A DNA stretch of 64,000 nt from Polyodon spathula. Its lineage: Eukaryota; Chordata; Actinopteri; Acipenseriformes; Polyodontidae. A program made the translations under genes and the position numbers. This document shows, one piece after another, positions 24,485 through 36,430 of the stretch (its first letter is position 1; each line of letters begins with the position of its first letter). The DNA lies in assembly GCF_017654505.1 (NCBI RefSeq), contig NC_054538.1, forward strand, positions 57,689,684-57,753,683, written 5' to 3'. Under the pieces are notes generated by a model, which worked only from the letters and a program-made list of their open reading frames with translations, had not been told where the DNA came from and made no database searches.

Positions 24485-24648
24485 CGAAAGGGAGCACTAG
24501 CCCACACAGCGATTGTGACAGAGCATCTGGTCAGGCTGGGCCTCACCATAAACGATGCAAAGAGTCGGCTTACACCAGTGCAGTACACCACGTACCTGGG
24601 GCTCCGGCTGGTAGGTAGGTAACCTAACATTTCTCTCTCTCTTTCACT
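24485..24648 (+). pseudogene. DIRS RT-connection fragment after the deletion
   Basis: Reads HTAIVTEHLVRLGLTINDAK then SRLTPVQYTTYLGLRL. It matches the segment that normally follows the YxDD box in DIRS and related RTs (HL..LGL..N..KS.L.P.Q...YLG). It confirms that the block between motif A and this point has been lost. The last 70 bp are duplicated at 21818-21890. Confidence 0.7.
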
Positions 24649-24696
24649 AGGTTGCAATTCCAAAAAACTCTCTCAAGTCTCTCCAACAAAGCACAT

Positions 24697-25349
24697 TGTA
24701 ACAGGACGAGAAGTCCTGTACAGTATTTATTTTTAGAATGGGGTTTCGCCCTCCGTCCCTGTATTATTTTGTATTTGTTTATTGTGTTTATTTAGTGTAT
24801 TTATATAAATGTCGGCAAACGCCGTGGGTTTTGTTTTGAAAATGTGTGTTATTGTTTCTGTCTATGTTTTGTTTAAAAACCTTGTGGTAATGTGTGGCTG
24901 TCGGCTAGTGCGTTGTTAAACTAGCCGGCAGCTACACAATTAATAAACTTGTGCAGAATGCAGCCGAGGAGTAATGAGAGAATTGATAGTTTAATCCCTC
25001 GGCCATAGTAAATAAAAGCATGCAGCTCTCTGCACTCTGGGTGCCTGTATCGAGGAGAGTGAGAGAGCGAGAGAGCGTATGCGAGAGGAGAGATTAAAAC
25101 AAAAGTGAAACTTAAAGGAACTATGAAGGCTACTGCCCAGCCGGACCTTGAGTGTTTTGTGTTCATGATTTGCTTTTGTTTATCTGTTTCATTTGTGCTC
25201 TGTGAGCAAGTTTATTTTTGTTTAAATGTTTCATTTATTTTTGTTATTTAATAAACTGCGCATGCTGCATCTTTTTTGTAAACTGCAGCTACCTGACCCG
25301 TGTGTGCTTCCTTCTTCTGGACTGACGTCACCGCAACGCCATTTCCCTC

Positions 25350-25353
<4 letters not shown>
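24697..25353 (+). mobile_element. Solo LTR, family B
   Basis: Starts TGTAACAGGACGAGAAGTCC and shares most of its length with the LTR at 45133-45759 on the other strand. Shared blocks include ATGTCGGCRAACGCCGTGGG, the CCCTCGGCCATA stretch and the GAGAG run near 25052-25090. AATAAACTGCGC (about 25250) is the poly(A) signal. Near the 3' end is a TGACGTCA palindrome (25323-25330). A TA microsatellite abuts the end and obscures any target duplication, though ACAT occurs on both sides (24693-24696 and 25351-25354). Confidence 0.8.

Positions 25354-25393
<40 letters not shown>
25353..25393. repeat. (TA)n microsatellite
   Basis: About 20 TA units directly after the solo LTR end. Confidence 0.95.
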
Positions 25394-25394
<1 letters not shown>

Positions 25395-28300
25395 CAGAAA
25401 AGACAAACAAGGAAATTAGCTGCCAATTACATGTTTTAAAATATCTACCAGATAGTTTAAGTAGAAAGAATTAACAATGTGCAATGTCTAAGAAGGTACC
25501 AGGTGCTTCAATTAGAAGCAATGACAGAACCGCAGCAGAAGAAAGGTAAGCTAACAATAATTAAAACTGCATCAATCTTTTTAAAATGACAACAGCATTC
25601 AGCTATTGTATAATTAAACAATGCATTATCAACATATTAAATCAGTCCCAATACTAGTTAAATATATGAAAAGTAGGGAATATATGACTAGAACACACAT
25701 TTGTTACATATACATTACAATAAAGTTGCATAAATAATACTACAATATAAAGTATATAGATAAGCTATATAGATTTTTTTACATATTTAAACATTGGCTG
25801 CAAATGTACATGACTTTCAATTTCATAGGAGTAACATTTAAATAGCTTATGTTTTCTAATTATTTTCACAATGTTCTATACAGATAACTTTGAAATAGTG
25901 GACTATCGGGTCAGCTGTATTTAAATGAAGTCCGACACCTCAAACATTGGTCTGAGAGAAAGAATACTTCAGCCTCAACCAGGTAAACTAGCCCTAGATG
26001 TTTGTCTTGTTGTTTTATCTCATTTGATGTTATTGAGTTTGCTCCCTGAGACAGGTTTTTTGTTTTTAAGTTATCCTGTGTTTATGGTTTTTAAACAAGA
26101 GGGAGAGAAGATGGCTGGATGAAATGAGTACAGCTGCAGCTCTGGAATTGTTGTTGGTTTGGTTAAGTATATAGAATTCCAAAATAGATAGAGAGGTAAA
26201 AACACTGGCTTTTTATTTACAGCAAAATAATTGAGCTAATCTGGCTTGGAATTTTCCATTTTATAAGATCCTAAACTACAGTAGAGAGTATCCTATGTGG
26301 GCCTGTAGTTTAAAATACACAACCATTGTAACTAATATTTTAGTAATTGCTAGTCAATGCACAGATTGATAGAACTAATAACAATATATAACTACCTGTA
26401 TCTAACTATGTGACAGGTCTGAAACCTGCCCCTGTTAATTTATGTATATTTGGTGGTGTTCTATAAATAAAATGTGTTTTTGTTTGATTGTAAATAAAAT
26501 GTATGTTTTTTTTGTTGTAACACAGTAGGAGCAGGAGTGAAGTGACTTTGTTTGCATTCCCAAGCTGATTAATGACATGAAAAGTTCTGCCTAAAAATAA
26601 ATTTGCAGCAATACCCGGCATAGACAGGCAGTAACAGAAAGCTGTAATAATATTGTAAAGGCAATTGGTGTATATTCACCATTCACAATTTCAACTTGTA
26701 TTGAAGTTTTAATGTTTGTCCTGTTGAGAAGCAAAGCTTGCTTTCTTTAAATTGTAGACTGTGCGTCTGAAAAAACAAAATACATCTATATTTAAGTTTC
26801 CCTTCTCAAGATACAGGATATAATTATGTGGTGTTTAATGCAGTGTTTAGTGTAAAAAGAAAAATCCAATTTATTATAAAATCGCTGGATTATTCTTGTG
26901 CCAGAATAAGACTCCTGCACAAAAAATGCCTATATTCCCTGACAGAATGGTACCTCTGTTTCAGTAGTACATGTGCTTAAATAATGTCTGCAATGACATT
27001 TATATATTTTTCTACACTGGCCAAGAGAGCAAGGCTTCATAAACACCACCTTTGGCAGGGTCACAAAAGGAGACCTTTGGCTATCTGTTAATATGGAGAA
27101 ATCTTCGCTTGCCGTTCCAAAACAAGCCTCTCCAGGTCAAGAATTTTTTCCAAAAACAGCAAGTGAGTCTCAATGATGGTGTTAAGTGAAGGTGTGCATG
27201 TATGAGGTTGTATTCATAGAAGTAAGCACACAAGGGTTGGGAGTGAGATGGTAGTGTTAATGTAATTCTTTGGCAGTATTTTAAAGTGATTTTCTGTACT
27301 GAAAGACAGTGTTGATCCAGGAAGAAAGCTGCAATCTGAAAACATTTTCAAATCTTTTAATTAAAAAAAAAAAAAAAAAAACACTTTATAGTCGAGGATT
27401 TACTGTTCCAAGCCAGGGTGGTTTGGAAGAGTTTTACAGAGGCCGGAAATGTGTCCTTGTGGCTCCTTTTGAAGGATATAATAAAAAACAAAATTGGTTT
27501 AAATATGTTGTTTATCTTCGAGTTGATTGCCATGATTTTCCAGTATTATGTCCTTTATTTTTTGAACATCAAATGGTTAATATTGGTATTAAATGTTTTT
27601 TTTAACCATGTGCCAGCTTTGTGCTATTGTATAGGTTTTGAAAGGCTGACTATAGAAAGTGAGGGGATGTTAACAGTATTAAACAGTCTGTGTGTTAAAC
27701 CACAGGTATTTAATATTACTATACTCCCAACACTACAAAGTGGCACTACAACTACTTTGAGTCTGTACTGTAAGAGCAATGGTAGCTCAGATATAATTAT
27801 AGTGGAAGGAGACTTCAGGTGCATGTACATTTGCACCAATATTCCGAAATGAGCGGCCAAGAGGAGGTATTCCGGAAGATTCTACTAGTGTAAACACTAC
27901 TGAACACTTTCTGGAGCGCATCCTCTTATCCTCTCAAAAGTTGCTGTTTCATACAAGTATAACGCACCCTTCCAGAACAAAGTGTTTCAGAATCTTTTCA
28001 AAGTGATTCCTGAACACGTGTAAATGCAGTAACTGATCGGATGCTATCATTTTGTGATATGTAATGCCAATGCTATCACAAAGGTATAAGCCAATACATA
28101 TTGGTTGCTAGTGCTATAAAAGCATACCATATCTGTGTGACTGCATCAGGACCACTGACCAATATCTGTTCCAAATATTGTGTTGCAATTTCTGGTAATG
28201 CTATAGTCAACTAAGGTTTCAGCTAAGCTTTCTTCAGGACAGTTATTATAACCGTATCCATGTTGATTGCCAGTTTCAATAATAGAATAGTGACAATCAG

Positions 28301-31300
28301 AGCAAAATGTTCAGGTGCCTCTTTCAAGTTTTAGTTCTGCCAAATTAGAATAAAAAATATGCCATCTAAATTGGTTACTAATTAAGTGTACTTTGATACT
28401 TACGAAATTGCAGTATAGCAGAAACTGTTTATTAAAATTCAGTAAATGCACTTTTAATTTAGTAAGAAAAGTCATTCAGTTCAGTCTGTGCAAGTTAGTT
28501 TGAGAAGTGTGTAAGTGAAGTGGACACATCCTGGTTATTACTGAGTGCAGCCTGATTCTTCCTGTTGTTTTTTGTTCATTGAACTTTGAATGTTGTGAAA
28601 GAATATGGACATTAATTGCAAAGCGTGTCTTTTTTTTTATAAGACGGAGTATTCACACTATAGTAAGAATGGTTGATCAGTCTTGCTCAGAGCTGTCTCA
28701 AAGCAATCTGACTGTCGCACAGACCCAAACTGCAGCAATAAGATTACATGGGGCGCACAGGGGTGAAAGGTTAGGTAAGGTTATTACACAGTTGTCTCAG
28801 ACTGGGATATTAACTCAGCTTCAAGACAGTGATTAGCGTAAATGTAAATGAAACTAAAGTCTTTCAATGCCTTGTACAATAGTGTACTGTAGCGATGTCC
28901 CACTTTGGGAATGATTTCTTAAGCTTATATGCATACATTATCATTCCAAGAGAGTTGATCCTGGCGACCAGTACTTTTGTAGTCTTTCTCTATATTCTAA
29001 CAGTCACATTTTGTGGTCACAATGAGAATTCATTCAACTCAACGTTCTCTTTGTATTTATGCAACAAAGGCAACGTATCTACATTAGAAACGGGCAGATT
29101 GTGTCATTCCTACCATTGGATTGGATCAGGTCTCGTTCTACATTTGGTCTATGAACCAATGTTTGCAAAAGTGTTTGTTATCATTGCATTCTGATAGCCC
29201 CTTTGTGATATGCAAAATGTTGCATAAAATACGACACAAGTAGACATGTTTTATAAAGAAATTCAAATCAAAACCATGGCTGACAACATGTTACGAAATA
29301 TGAAATATGGGAATGTTGACAGATTAAGGATATTCAAGGCAAGTGCAGACAAGAGATGCAAGAGCCACCGTTTAAATAGTAGGATAAGGGATCAGCTGTT
29401 TAAACTTATTTTTCATAATCCACATTAACACTTCATTGTGAATACTATTTGTTTGATCCTATAACATTTAATATTGTTGTGTGTTCCCTTCTAGAACTGG
29501 TCAAAAAAGGCTTAAGAAAGCATGTGTCAAAATTAAAGAACTTTTGCACTTATGAACTTATGCTTGTGGTTCTGGTTCTCTTGTCACGCTCCTGGTCTTT
29601 GTTCCACCTCTACCCTAAATTACTTAATTAAACCAATTACATAGTATAAGTTATAATGTATACAAAACCTGGAGGATTTCAGTATTCATTCATAATTAGG
29701 GCTTCTGTTTTTTGGTTTTTATGAAATTCCTTTTTCGGTGCTTATTTTGAGCTATTCGAGTTTTATGTAAATGTTTTATTTTATTTATTTATTTATTTAT
29801 GTATTTTCAGGGCTTTCACTTTTTATATACTGTATGAAATGTATTGTTTTTGGTTACTTTCCAAAATGTCAAATGTGTATAGCAATAACTCAACAGTACT
29901 TGTATACTTAAGTTGTACCTTCTTTCCTTTGCTGTCTTTCTCAACGAAATCCTTATGGCACACAGGCACATTCTTTTGGGGTTTTTGTGTTAGCTATTTT
30001 TTTACATTTCGCCACAGTTTGCAATTCTGTTTTAAATCTTCTGTATGTTAACTGTAATACAGCTTCAAGCCTCCGCTCCTAATTGCAATCTAATGCAGTA
30101 GTCGGGGGTGGGTTTAAGTATTCAGAATGAATCAAAGATAGATACATGTCAGGAAGGAGAGGCATTGCCCAGCTGCACTGGGAAAGGTATATATATATTT
30201 GTTTTTTTTGTAGTAGCAGTAGTAGTAGGTTTTTTTGTTTTTTTTTTGTTTAGTTTTTTTCATGGGAAAGGGGTGGTCAACGTGAATTGAGTAACCATTT
30301 CCACAATTTTTCCGGTATTTCTGGTGTTTATTGGCTACACACCGATTTCATTTTTTTTTGTATCAGGGGTGTTTTAGCAGTTTTTATCAGTTAAAACTGA
30401 AAATCAGAAGCCCTACTCATAATCCAAATAAAATTAATGTTGAGGCTTACCATGGTGTGGAATTTTACATGTAAGCACATATTTTGTGTGCTTTTCATGA
30501 TTACTCCCACAGTTATTCAATAACACAAAAGAAACAAATTGATTATTATACATTACTACATAATACAAGTTTCCTGAGATATACTGTATAGCCGAACCAA
30601 GATTCCAAACTTGAAACCAACAGTGTTTTTGTCTAATTTGGTAACTTTGGAGAATGAGAGATCTAACATGGACAATTAGCACACGTTCGTGGTTTTCCCC
30701 TATAGTTTCTTGTATTACATTACCTATGGTCAATCAAACATGGATTTAAGATGAACTATTAGTATGTTTCTCAATTCTATCATTATAAAATCACCATTAA
30801 TCCAGACCATAATCCAAAAGGTCAGATTCAGCAAGCTTTCATAAATATGAAAGGATCGCTAAACTGGGTTTGAAAAACAAAACAAATAAAACCTAACACA
30901 TAACATGGTATTAATATGCTCACAACAAGTACAGTGCAAGAATTTTGCCAAAGCCAAATAAACATCAAACACTGCAAGCATCTAGAATGTTAGATGATCA
31001 ACTGTAATACTGTTGACCTGGTTTTTAGGAAAAACATTTGGGAATCAACAGGAGAAAAAGAGTATCAGGCAGAAATATTGGTTCATTTAAAAGAGCAGCT
31101 TCAAATGACTTTTTATTTAGGTTGCTGTCAGACACTTTATCTTAAATACAAATATATATAATTACGATTAGATAATTTTTTGGTTTAATTAAAACAAGGA
31201 AAGGAGGACTGAATTTAAAGACATCAGCAGTAGCATCTTGAAATATCTTCTAAATTATCTTTGTTAACTGTACAGGTATTCATAATTAAAACATGTTTAT

Positions 31301-32004
31301 TAATGTTAGTTTGTCTATTACTTTGTTATTATAGTTTATTAACATACGTGCCTATTGTTTTTCTCTAATTCTATTCAATTCATATACTGATGTACGTCCA
31401 TCATGACAAGTAATACATATGTATTTATTTATTAATTCATATTTTGTCTGGTGTTCAGCTTCTTCTTAAAGAACGCTTCGCTTGCTTCCCGAGGGGTGTT
31501 CTCTTAGCCAGAGACTACTGTAATTGTTTTTACTTTTTACTCAACAGAGAGGGCAGTAACAAAAAAATATGAAAATATATTTTGAATCTACTTACATTTT
31601 AATGATCTGCTTGATGCAACGTTTGTCTTTTTTTAAATCCAGTTGAGTAATTTTACATCACGGAAAATAGCTAAGCCTATGGATTCAAGTCAAAGTCAGT
31701 TTGAGTTTTGCTATATTATGCACATCACAGTGCTAGGATACAGGACAGTATAGATGGCCTGACAATATCAAGAAATCCGTACAGTAGGAAAGGGGGGTAA
31801 TGTAAAAGGAGAGGCTGGAGGGACACCATCAAACAAAATAATTGACATCAGCCAAGCTGCTAATTGCTTATCTATTAGTGGCAGTGGTAAAACTGAAAAA
31901 AAGTTTTTTCCCTTAAACACTAGTTGCAACTGCCAGGAAGATGGGATGTTATTAATTCAACACATGCTGGGTTTAATGAGTTTTAATTGATTCAAAATGG
32001 GGTC
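25394..32004. other. Long stretch with no gene or mobile element recognised
   Basis: AT-rich DNA with scattered poly-A and poly-T runs (27363-27380, 29775-29807, 30200-30260). The longest open frame (27418-27852, 144 codons) is rich in F, I, L and Y as expected from translating AT-rich DNA, and has no motif I recognise. I saw no tRNA, splice-consistent exon chain, LTR border or transposase. It may be intron, intergenic spacer or very old repeats. Confidence 0.5.
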
Positions 32005-32295
32005 CCAGAGTGTCTCAACTGGTTAAGTCACAAAAGTGTGGTGCGCAGGGTGAGATTTGCATCCTGGGTGTCAAAGTTTCCACCCTTTGCTAGGGATTCC
32101 ACAGGGAGATTCGGTAGCTGTGGTGTTCCCAAAGTATAGGAAGGCAAAATGTATAAAGAACTGATTGGCTTTGTGGTGGGACTGGAGGATGCCCACTGAT
32201 CAACAGTTCTTCTAATTAGATAGCGGACATTCTAAATTGGGAATACAAAACAGCGGTAAAATAATTGAGCACACTAAATAAAATAAATACATGTT
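32005..32295 (+). repeat. tRNA-derived SINE, second copy
   Basis: The head carries an A-box-like GTCTCAACTGGTTAAGT, followed by a B-box-like region GAGATTTGCATCC about 35 bp later, the spacing of an internal Pol III promoter. The tail shares ACATTCTAAATTGGGAA and a run ending CACACTAAATAAAATAAATA with the copy at 9190-9630. The middle is shorter and diverged. Confidence 0.55.
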
Positions 32296-32697
32296 ATTAA
32301 CAGAGCAATTTAATCTTGGTGAATTACCTCTTGTATAACATGCAACAACCTTCACAATATACAATATAAAAAAATGATTACTGGAGTATACAGGAGCAAC
32401 CTGTAACTCTCATAAAATGGATAAAATGCTGTCTTATAGTAAATAAGTATACAAATTAAGACAGCGCTTTTGATAAACTCTTTATTGTTTTTTTAAGTTA
32501 GTGGTCGTATTTTATTAAATGAGTTTTGGGATATGATATTTTACTATCCATAGATAAAATAAAGGGCACTAATTTGAAGTGATTGAATAAATCCCCCTCA
32601 TACAAGAATTTTAAAAATTGTGTATTTAAAAACTCTATAGACTGCATCTGATATATTCATGAGACTGGACAGGTTTAAAACCATCTCAGTTAACATC

Positions 32698-32924
32698 ACT
32701 TTTTACTTGTTTTCAGCTCTTAAACAGCTGCAGTTCAAGTTACTGATCAAATGTTATAGTCAACTTGAAATACACAACTGTTCAAGAGCCGAAAACAAGT
32801 AAAAAGGTCAAATTAAGCAAATTATCTGTTCAGTTAAGGGTCTAGTTAAGTAATTGAGAGTTTGGTTGGAATGAAAACCAGCAGCCACAGGGGGTCTGCA
32901 GGACCGAGTCTGAGAAGCCCTGCT
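32698..32924 (-). repeat. MITE end with an internal hairpin and hAT-like terminus
   Basis: Two arms of about 29 bp (32698-32727 and 32778-32809) are near-perfect inverted copies: TTTTTACTTGTTTTCAGCTC against the reverse of GAGCCGAAAACAAGTAAAAA. The right border, read on the minus strand, is CAGGGCTTCTCAGACTCGGT then CCTGCAGACCCCC, a terminus common to non-autonomous hAT elements in fish. The opposite terminus was not found, so the left side is truncated. Confidence 0.6.
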
Positions 32925-32935
32925 CTACAGGCTTT

Positions 32936-33815
32936 TCCAATATGGTATCCATTTTAGAACATCCTCAGTCGTCACCCCTCCTCGAATCAATCTTCAGGCA
33001 TCAGTCGAATTTATTTATTTATTTTTTTTTTTTTTCCAGGGAGATTGAGAGGTTGAATGGAGTTGTCTGAATCACCCAATCAAACAAGACCAAAAAACTT
33101 TCAGTGCTTCCATTGGATGAAACAGATGTCAGTGTAGTTGTTGATTGATGCATGTGTTTTTACCTTTCTTCAGCATTTAATATCTATACTGCACGTTGTA
33201 AAAAATACTTTAAAAGTATGATGTGCAAGTTCATTATTTGAATTTGTTTGGATTTAAATTGTAAGATAAAATTGTAAGATTTCTCAGGATACAGAATCGG
33301 ACATAACTGTTTTTTTTGGGTTTGTTTTTTTTAAGAGTTTTGATGTATTTTTTTATTTAATTTTGTTTTGTGAAGCGCTTTGAGAGGAGGGGTCAGGATT
33401 GACTCAAGGAGGGGTGATGACTAACTCGAGGAGGGGTGAGGACTAACTTGAGGAGGGTGAGGATTGACTCAAGGAAGGCTGATGATTGACTCGAAGAGGG
33501 GTGAGGATTAACTCAAGGAGGGATAATGACTGGCTCGAGGAGGGGTGAGGATTGAATTGAGGAGGAGTGAGGATTGTTTCGAGGAGGGGTGATGACTGAC
33601 TCGAGGAGAGGTGAGGATTGATTCGAGGAGAGACTGACTCGAGGAGGGGTGACACAAGGAAGGGTGAGGATTGACTCGAGAAGGGGTGAGGACTGACTCA
33701 AAGAGAGGTGAGGATTGAATCCAGGAGGGACTGACTTGAGGAGGGGTGAAGATTGACTCGTGGAGGGATGACAACTGAGGATGTCCTACAATGGACACCT
33801 TACTCCTAACCTGTG
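32936..33815. mobile_element. Inverted-repeat element carrying a minisatellite grown from its own end
   Basis: The left end contains TTTTAGAACATCCTCAGTCG followed by TCACCCCTCCTCGAATCAATC. The right end contains the reverse: a GATTGACTCGTGGAGGGATGAC block, then AACTGAGGATGTCCTACAAT. The arms run about 60 bp with a few mismatches. Between them, 33381-33773 is a tandem array whose unit equals the inner part of the right arm. The superfamily is unknown and no transposase is seen. The borders are approximate, since no target duplication was found. Confidence 0.65.
33381..33773 (+). repeat. Minisatellite, unit about 22 bp, roughly 18 copies
   Basis: The unit is close to GACTCGAGGAGGGGTGAGGA plus TT, with variants such as GACTCAAGG and GATGACTGACT. 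Units vary by substitutions and by one- to several-base length changes, so the array is not fresh. Open frames on the minus strand (for example 33508-33843) simply translate the repeat and are rich in S, P and L; I do not treat them as genes. Confidence 0.9.
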
Positions 33816-33960
33816 CTACCATAATATGAAAAGGGAAGGCCACTCTCCCAATAACAGTGTTTCTATCTGTTAATTTGATCTTTAGATCTAAGCTTAAAAT
33901 GATGGCCTTTCCTATAATATTTCACATACCTTTTAATAGTCATTTTAATAGAGTTTACCA

Positions 33961-34692
33961 TGATACAGCAATTGTATTATTATTGTTTTCGGCGTGGAGG
34001 AAAAGTCGCTGCCATTATTTGTTATTTTTATATGTTTTAAATTCCTCGTGGGAATTTATGACTGTCAGTTATTGATTATCTAACTAGCTGACAGTCATGC
34101 AGACGTAATTAACTTATGGAGACTATGGCCTGAATGAATAGCTAGTTCAGATAATTAATAGCTAGATACACCCTCGGCCATAATTATAAAAGACCTGCAG
34201 TTTGGCTGCACAGGGATGGGTGTGTTCGAGAGGCAGAACGAGTCGGGTGGTTAAGGAAAGTAAAACTTTAAAGTGAGTAGACCTGGAATAGACCTGTTTT
34301 TCCGTCTGTTTGTTTTTTTTTGGACAATGTACCTGTTATGTTTAGTGTCGCGTTACAGCAGTGGTTCCATACTGCTATCGCTTTGAGAAATGTTGCAATG
34401 GTTATCGTAAACAGACAGCAAGGGTTTTACGGCAGTCATCAGTGAGCGAACAGACATGCTAGTCTGAGTGTTAAACACAATAAAAATTCAGTCTTGAATT
34501 AGTCAATCTTGTCCTGTAAGTTTATTACAGTGCCTTTGTTTATTTTGTGAAGTCTTTTGTTTTATTTAAACTGTTTATTTATATTTAATAAAAAGCTGAG
34601 CGCTGTACCGTCTCAGTTTCGCCCTGCAGTTGCTGTGTGTTGCATTTATTTCTGGTCTGATGACATCACCCTACAGCCATCTCTTTCGCACA
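33961..34692 (+). repeat. LTR related to family B
   Basis: It starts near TGATACAG and ends CTTTCGCACA. It keeps the family B order: an AACTAGCTGACAG block, CCCTCGGCCATAATTATAAA (compare CCCTCGGCCATAGTAAATAA in the LTR at 24697), a CTGCAG..GCTGCAC block, TATTTAATAAAAAGCTGAGC near 34578, and TCTGGTCTGATGACATCACC near the end. No 5-bp duplication could be matched, and the left border is uncertain. Confidence 0.6.
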
Positions 34693-36035
34693 GCCCTATA
34701 AGTTCCTCAAGTAAAATGTTATGATTAGAGCTAATTCTGTATCTTTTTCAGGGTTATCACAGATTTTACGATTTTCTATAAAATGTAACCATTGCTATGT
34801 AATATGTAATTCCCCTTGAAAACTCAAATTTTTCTGAAAGAATAGTGTAAATATACAATTTTTGTACTTAAAAATAAATAGAGTTTGCTGTACTGACCTG
34901 TCACATTAAGAAGGGTGGCAACTGATTTAGTTTGCTTTCGGTAAATGATTCAAGACATTGCATAGAACGATTACTTTAAAATGTCTTCCAATGATAAAGA
35001 CAGCAACTGCATCAAAGATAAGAAATATCAGAAATATTTCTGCTAAAGATCACACTGTTATTTATATTTTTATTTATGTATCTATTTTTATTTTGTATGA
35101 TAATGTCTTTTAAAGGTGGACAGACAAAACTAAATATCCTACCATTTTTAATTTAATGTTGTTCAGGTACGTATTCAAATAATTAGGAACGTTTATTTTA
35201 TAATAACTAGAGAAAATTATCAATTTTGAATGTGAGAACTCAATTTTTTTCGTGCTTTAAGAAATATTGTGTTTAATTATGAAATATCTCATTTTAGACC
35301 ATTAAGTGTCATGAAATAAGTCATTTTTTACCATAAAAAACACAGCACATAATATAACATTTAGATTGTATTACACAGCTAGAAGTTGCTATTTATTATG
35401 TCCTTGTATATCAAGTTTTAGCAGAAGAATACAAACACTGTTTTTCCTAAAGTATACTGTAGTACATTCTATATTAAGTAAAACTACAGTGGTTTTGGAA
35501 TGGGCAAAAGACCTTCTATCTGATGAAGTGGAGAGAACTATGGAAGACTAGTAAGCCCACCGTGGAGTTATGTATAAAATTGTGGGATGTCAAGAAAGGA
35601 TGCAAGTAAAATAAAATATGACTGTACATTTGGGTTAGAATACAGCTAAACATTGGAGTTTTACCAAATGTCTCTGCCTATCTCTATAACTCCCTCCCTC
35701 TCTCGAAACTCATTTCAGGTTTTTAATTTATGGCATTTTAAAAGGAGCATACTGCAGGATTTTGTGAACTGCTCATATATATTTCTGGCACTTTCTAACA
35801 TGCTGTTAGTGAAGGTGTGTCTCTAGAATGGTCTATAGCTTCCGCACCTGGCATTCTAGTCACCCCCAGCTTTCATTAGCAAAAATACATCTTCTGATGT
35901 GGGCAAGACTGTGGCATTGCTGTGTATTATTAAAATGCAATGAAATTGTTGCCTTCAGGGAAAGTACAGTTTATACTGATTTGTTTTGAATGAAAGTTTT
36001 ACAAGAAACTAGTCTGCATACAAATCCTAATGATG
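34693..36035. other. No gene seen
   Basis: AT-rich, unassigned. Short open frames only. Confidence 0.5.
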
Positions 36036-36430
36036 TGTGACAGCACAGCGTCACTGGCAATGTACTTTAGACCAGGAAGGGAGACTCAGACACAGAAGCT
36101 ACAGGTTAAGAACTCAGGCTCATGTTTAATATCAAATAAACGAATAACAAAACACCAAAGAGAATGCAGAACAAAATACATGAACAAAATAAACTGCACA
36201 AGGGCCAAAACAATAGGTCTACAAACACCTTCACGCGTCATCAACATCAACCCTAATTACCAACTAACACCTGAGATCACCCAATTTATACACCTGAGAC
36301 TTGAGCTTTAATTAATCATTTAATCACTTATTCAATTGACGGCTCCAGCCACATTCCCACGTGTTTTTCTCAGGAGGATTTTAACTACCTCTCTGCCACC
36401 CTATATTCCCCTCCACACACACACTTTTTA
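36036..36430 (-). repeat. LTR, family D, truncated copy
   Basis: It shares GGGAGACTCAGACACAGAAG (compare GGAGACCCAGAAACAGAAGC), the GCTCCAGCCACATTCCCACG block and the ACACACAC run with the better-preserved solo LTR at 55239-55748. The right side stops before the GCCACA end. Orientation follows the 55239 copy, whose TG start lies at the right. A 93-codon plus-strand frame over it has no motif. Confidence 0.65.

Larger units (their letters stand above)
21795..24655 (+). mobile_element. DIRS-type tyrosine-recombinase retrotransposon, 5' half, degraded
   Basis: The element shows, in order, a long GC-richer 5' region (21890-22668), a Gag-like relic, a reverse transcriptase relic and the start of the RNase H side. 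Its protein content fits the DIRS-1-like order seen in fish. The methylase-like domain and tyrosine recombinase expected at the 3' side are absent, so the element ends early and an LTR follows at 24697. A 70-75 bp segment is shared by the left border and the right end (21818-21890 and 24579-24648). GC content is clearly above that of the flanks. Confidence 0.75.

Noticed and set aside
27418..27852. 144-codon open frame on the plus strand
   Set aside because: Its residues are mostly F, I, L, V and Y, as expected from AT-rich DNA. There is no domain motif, no splice context and no conserved neighbour.
33443..33843. Serine/proline-rich open frames on the minus strand
   Set aside because: They only translate the 22-bp minisatellite.
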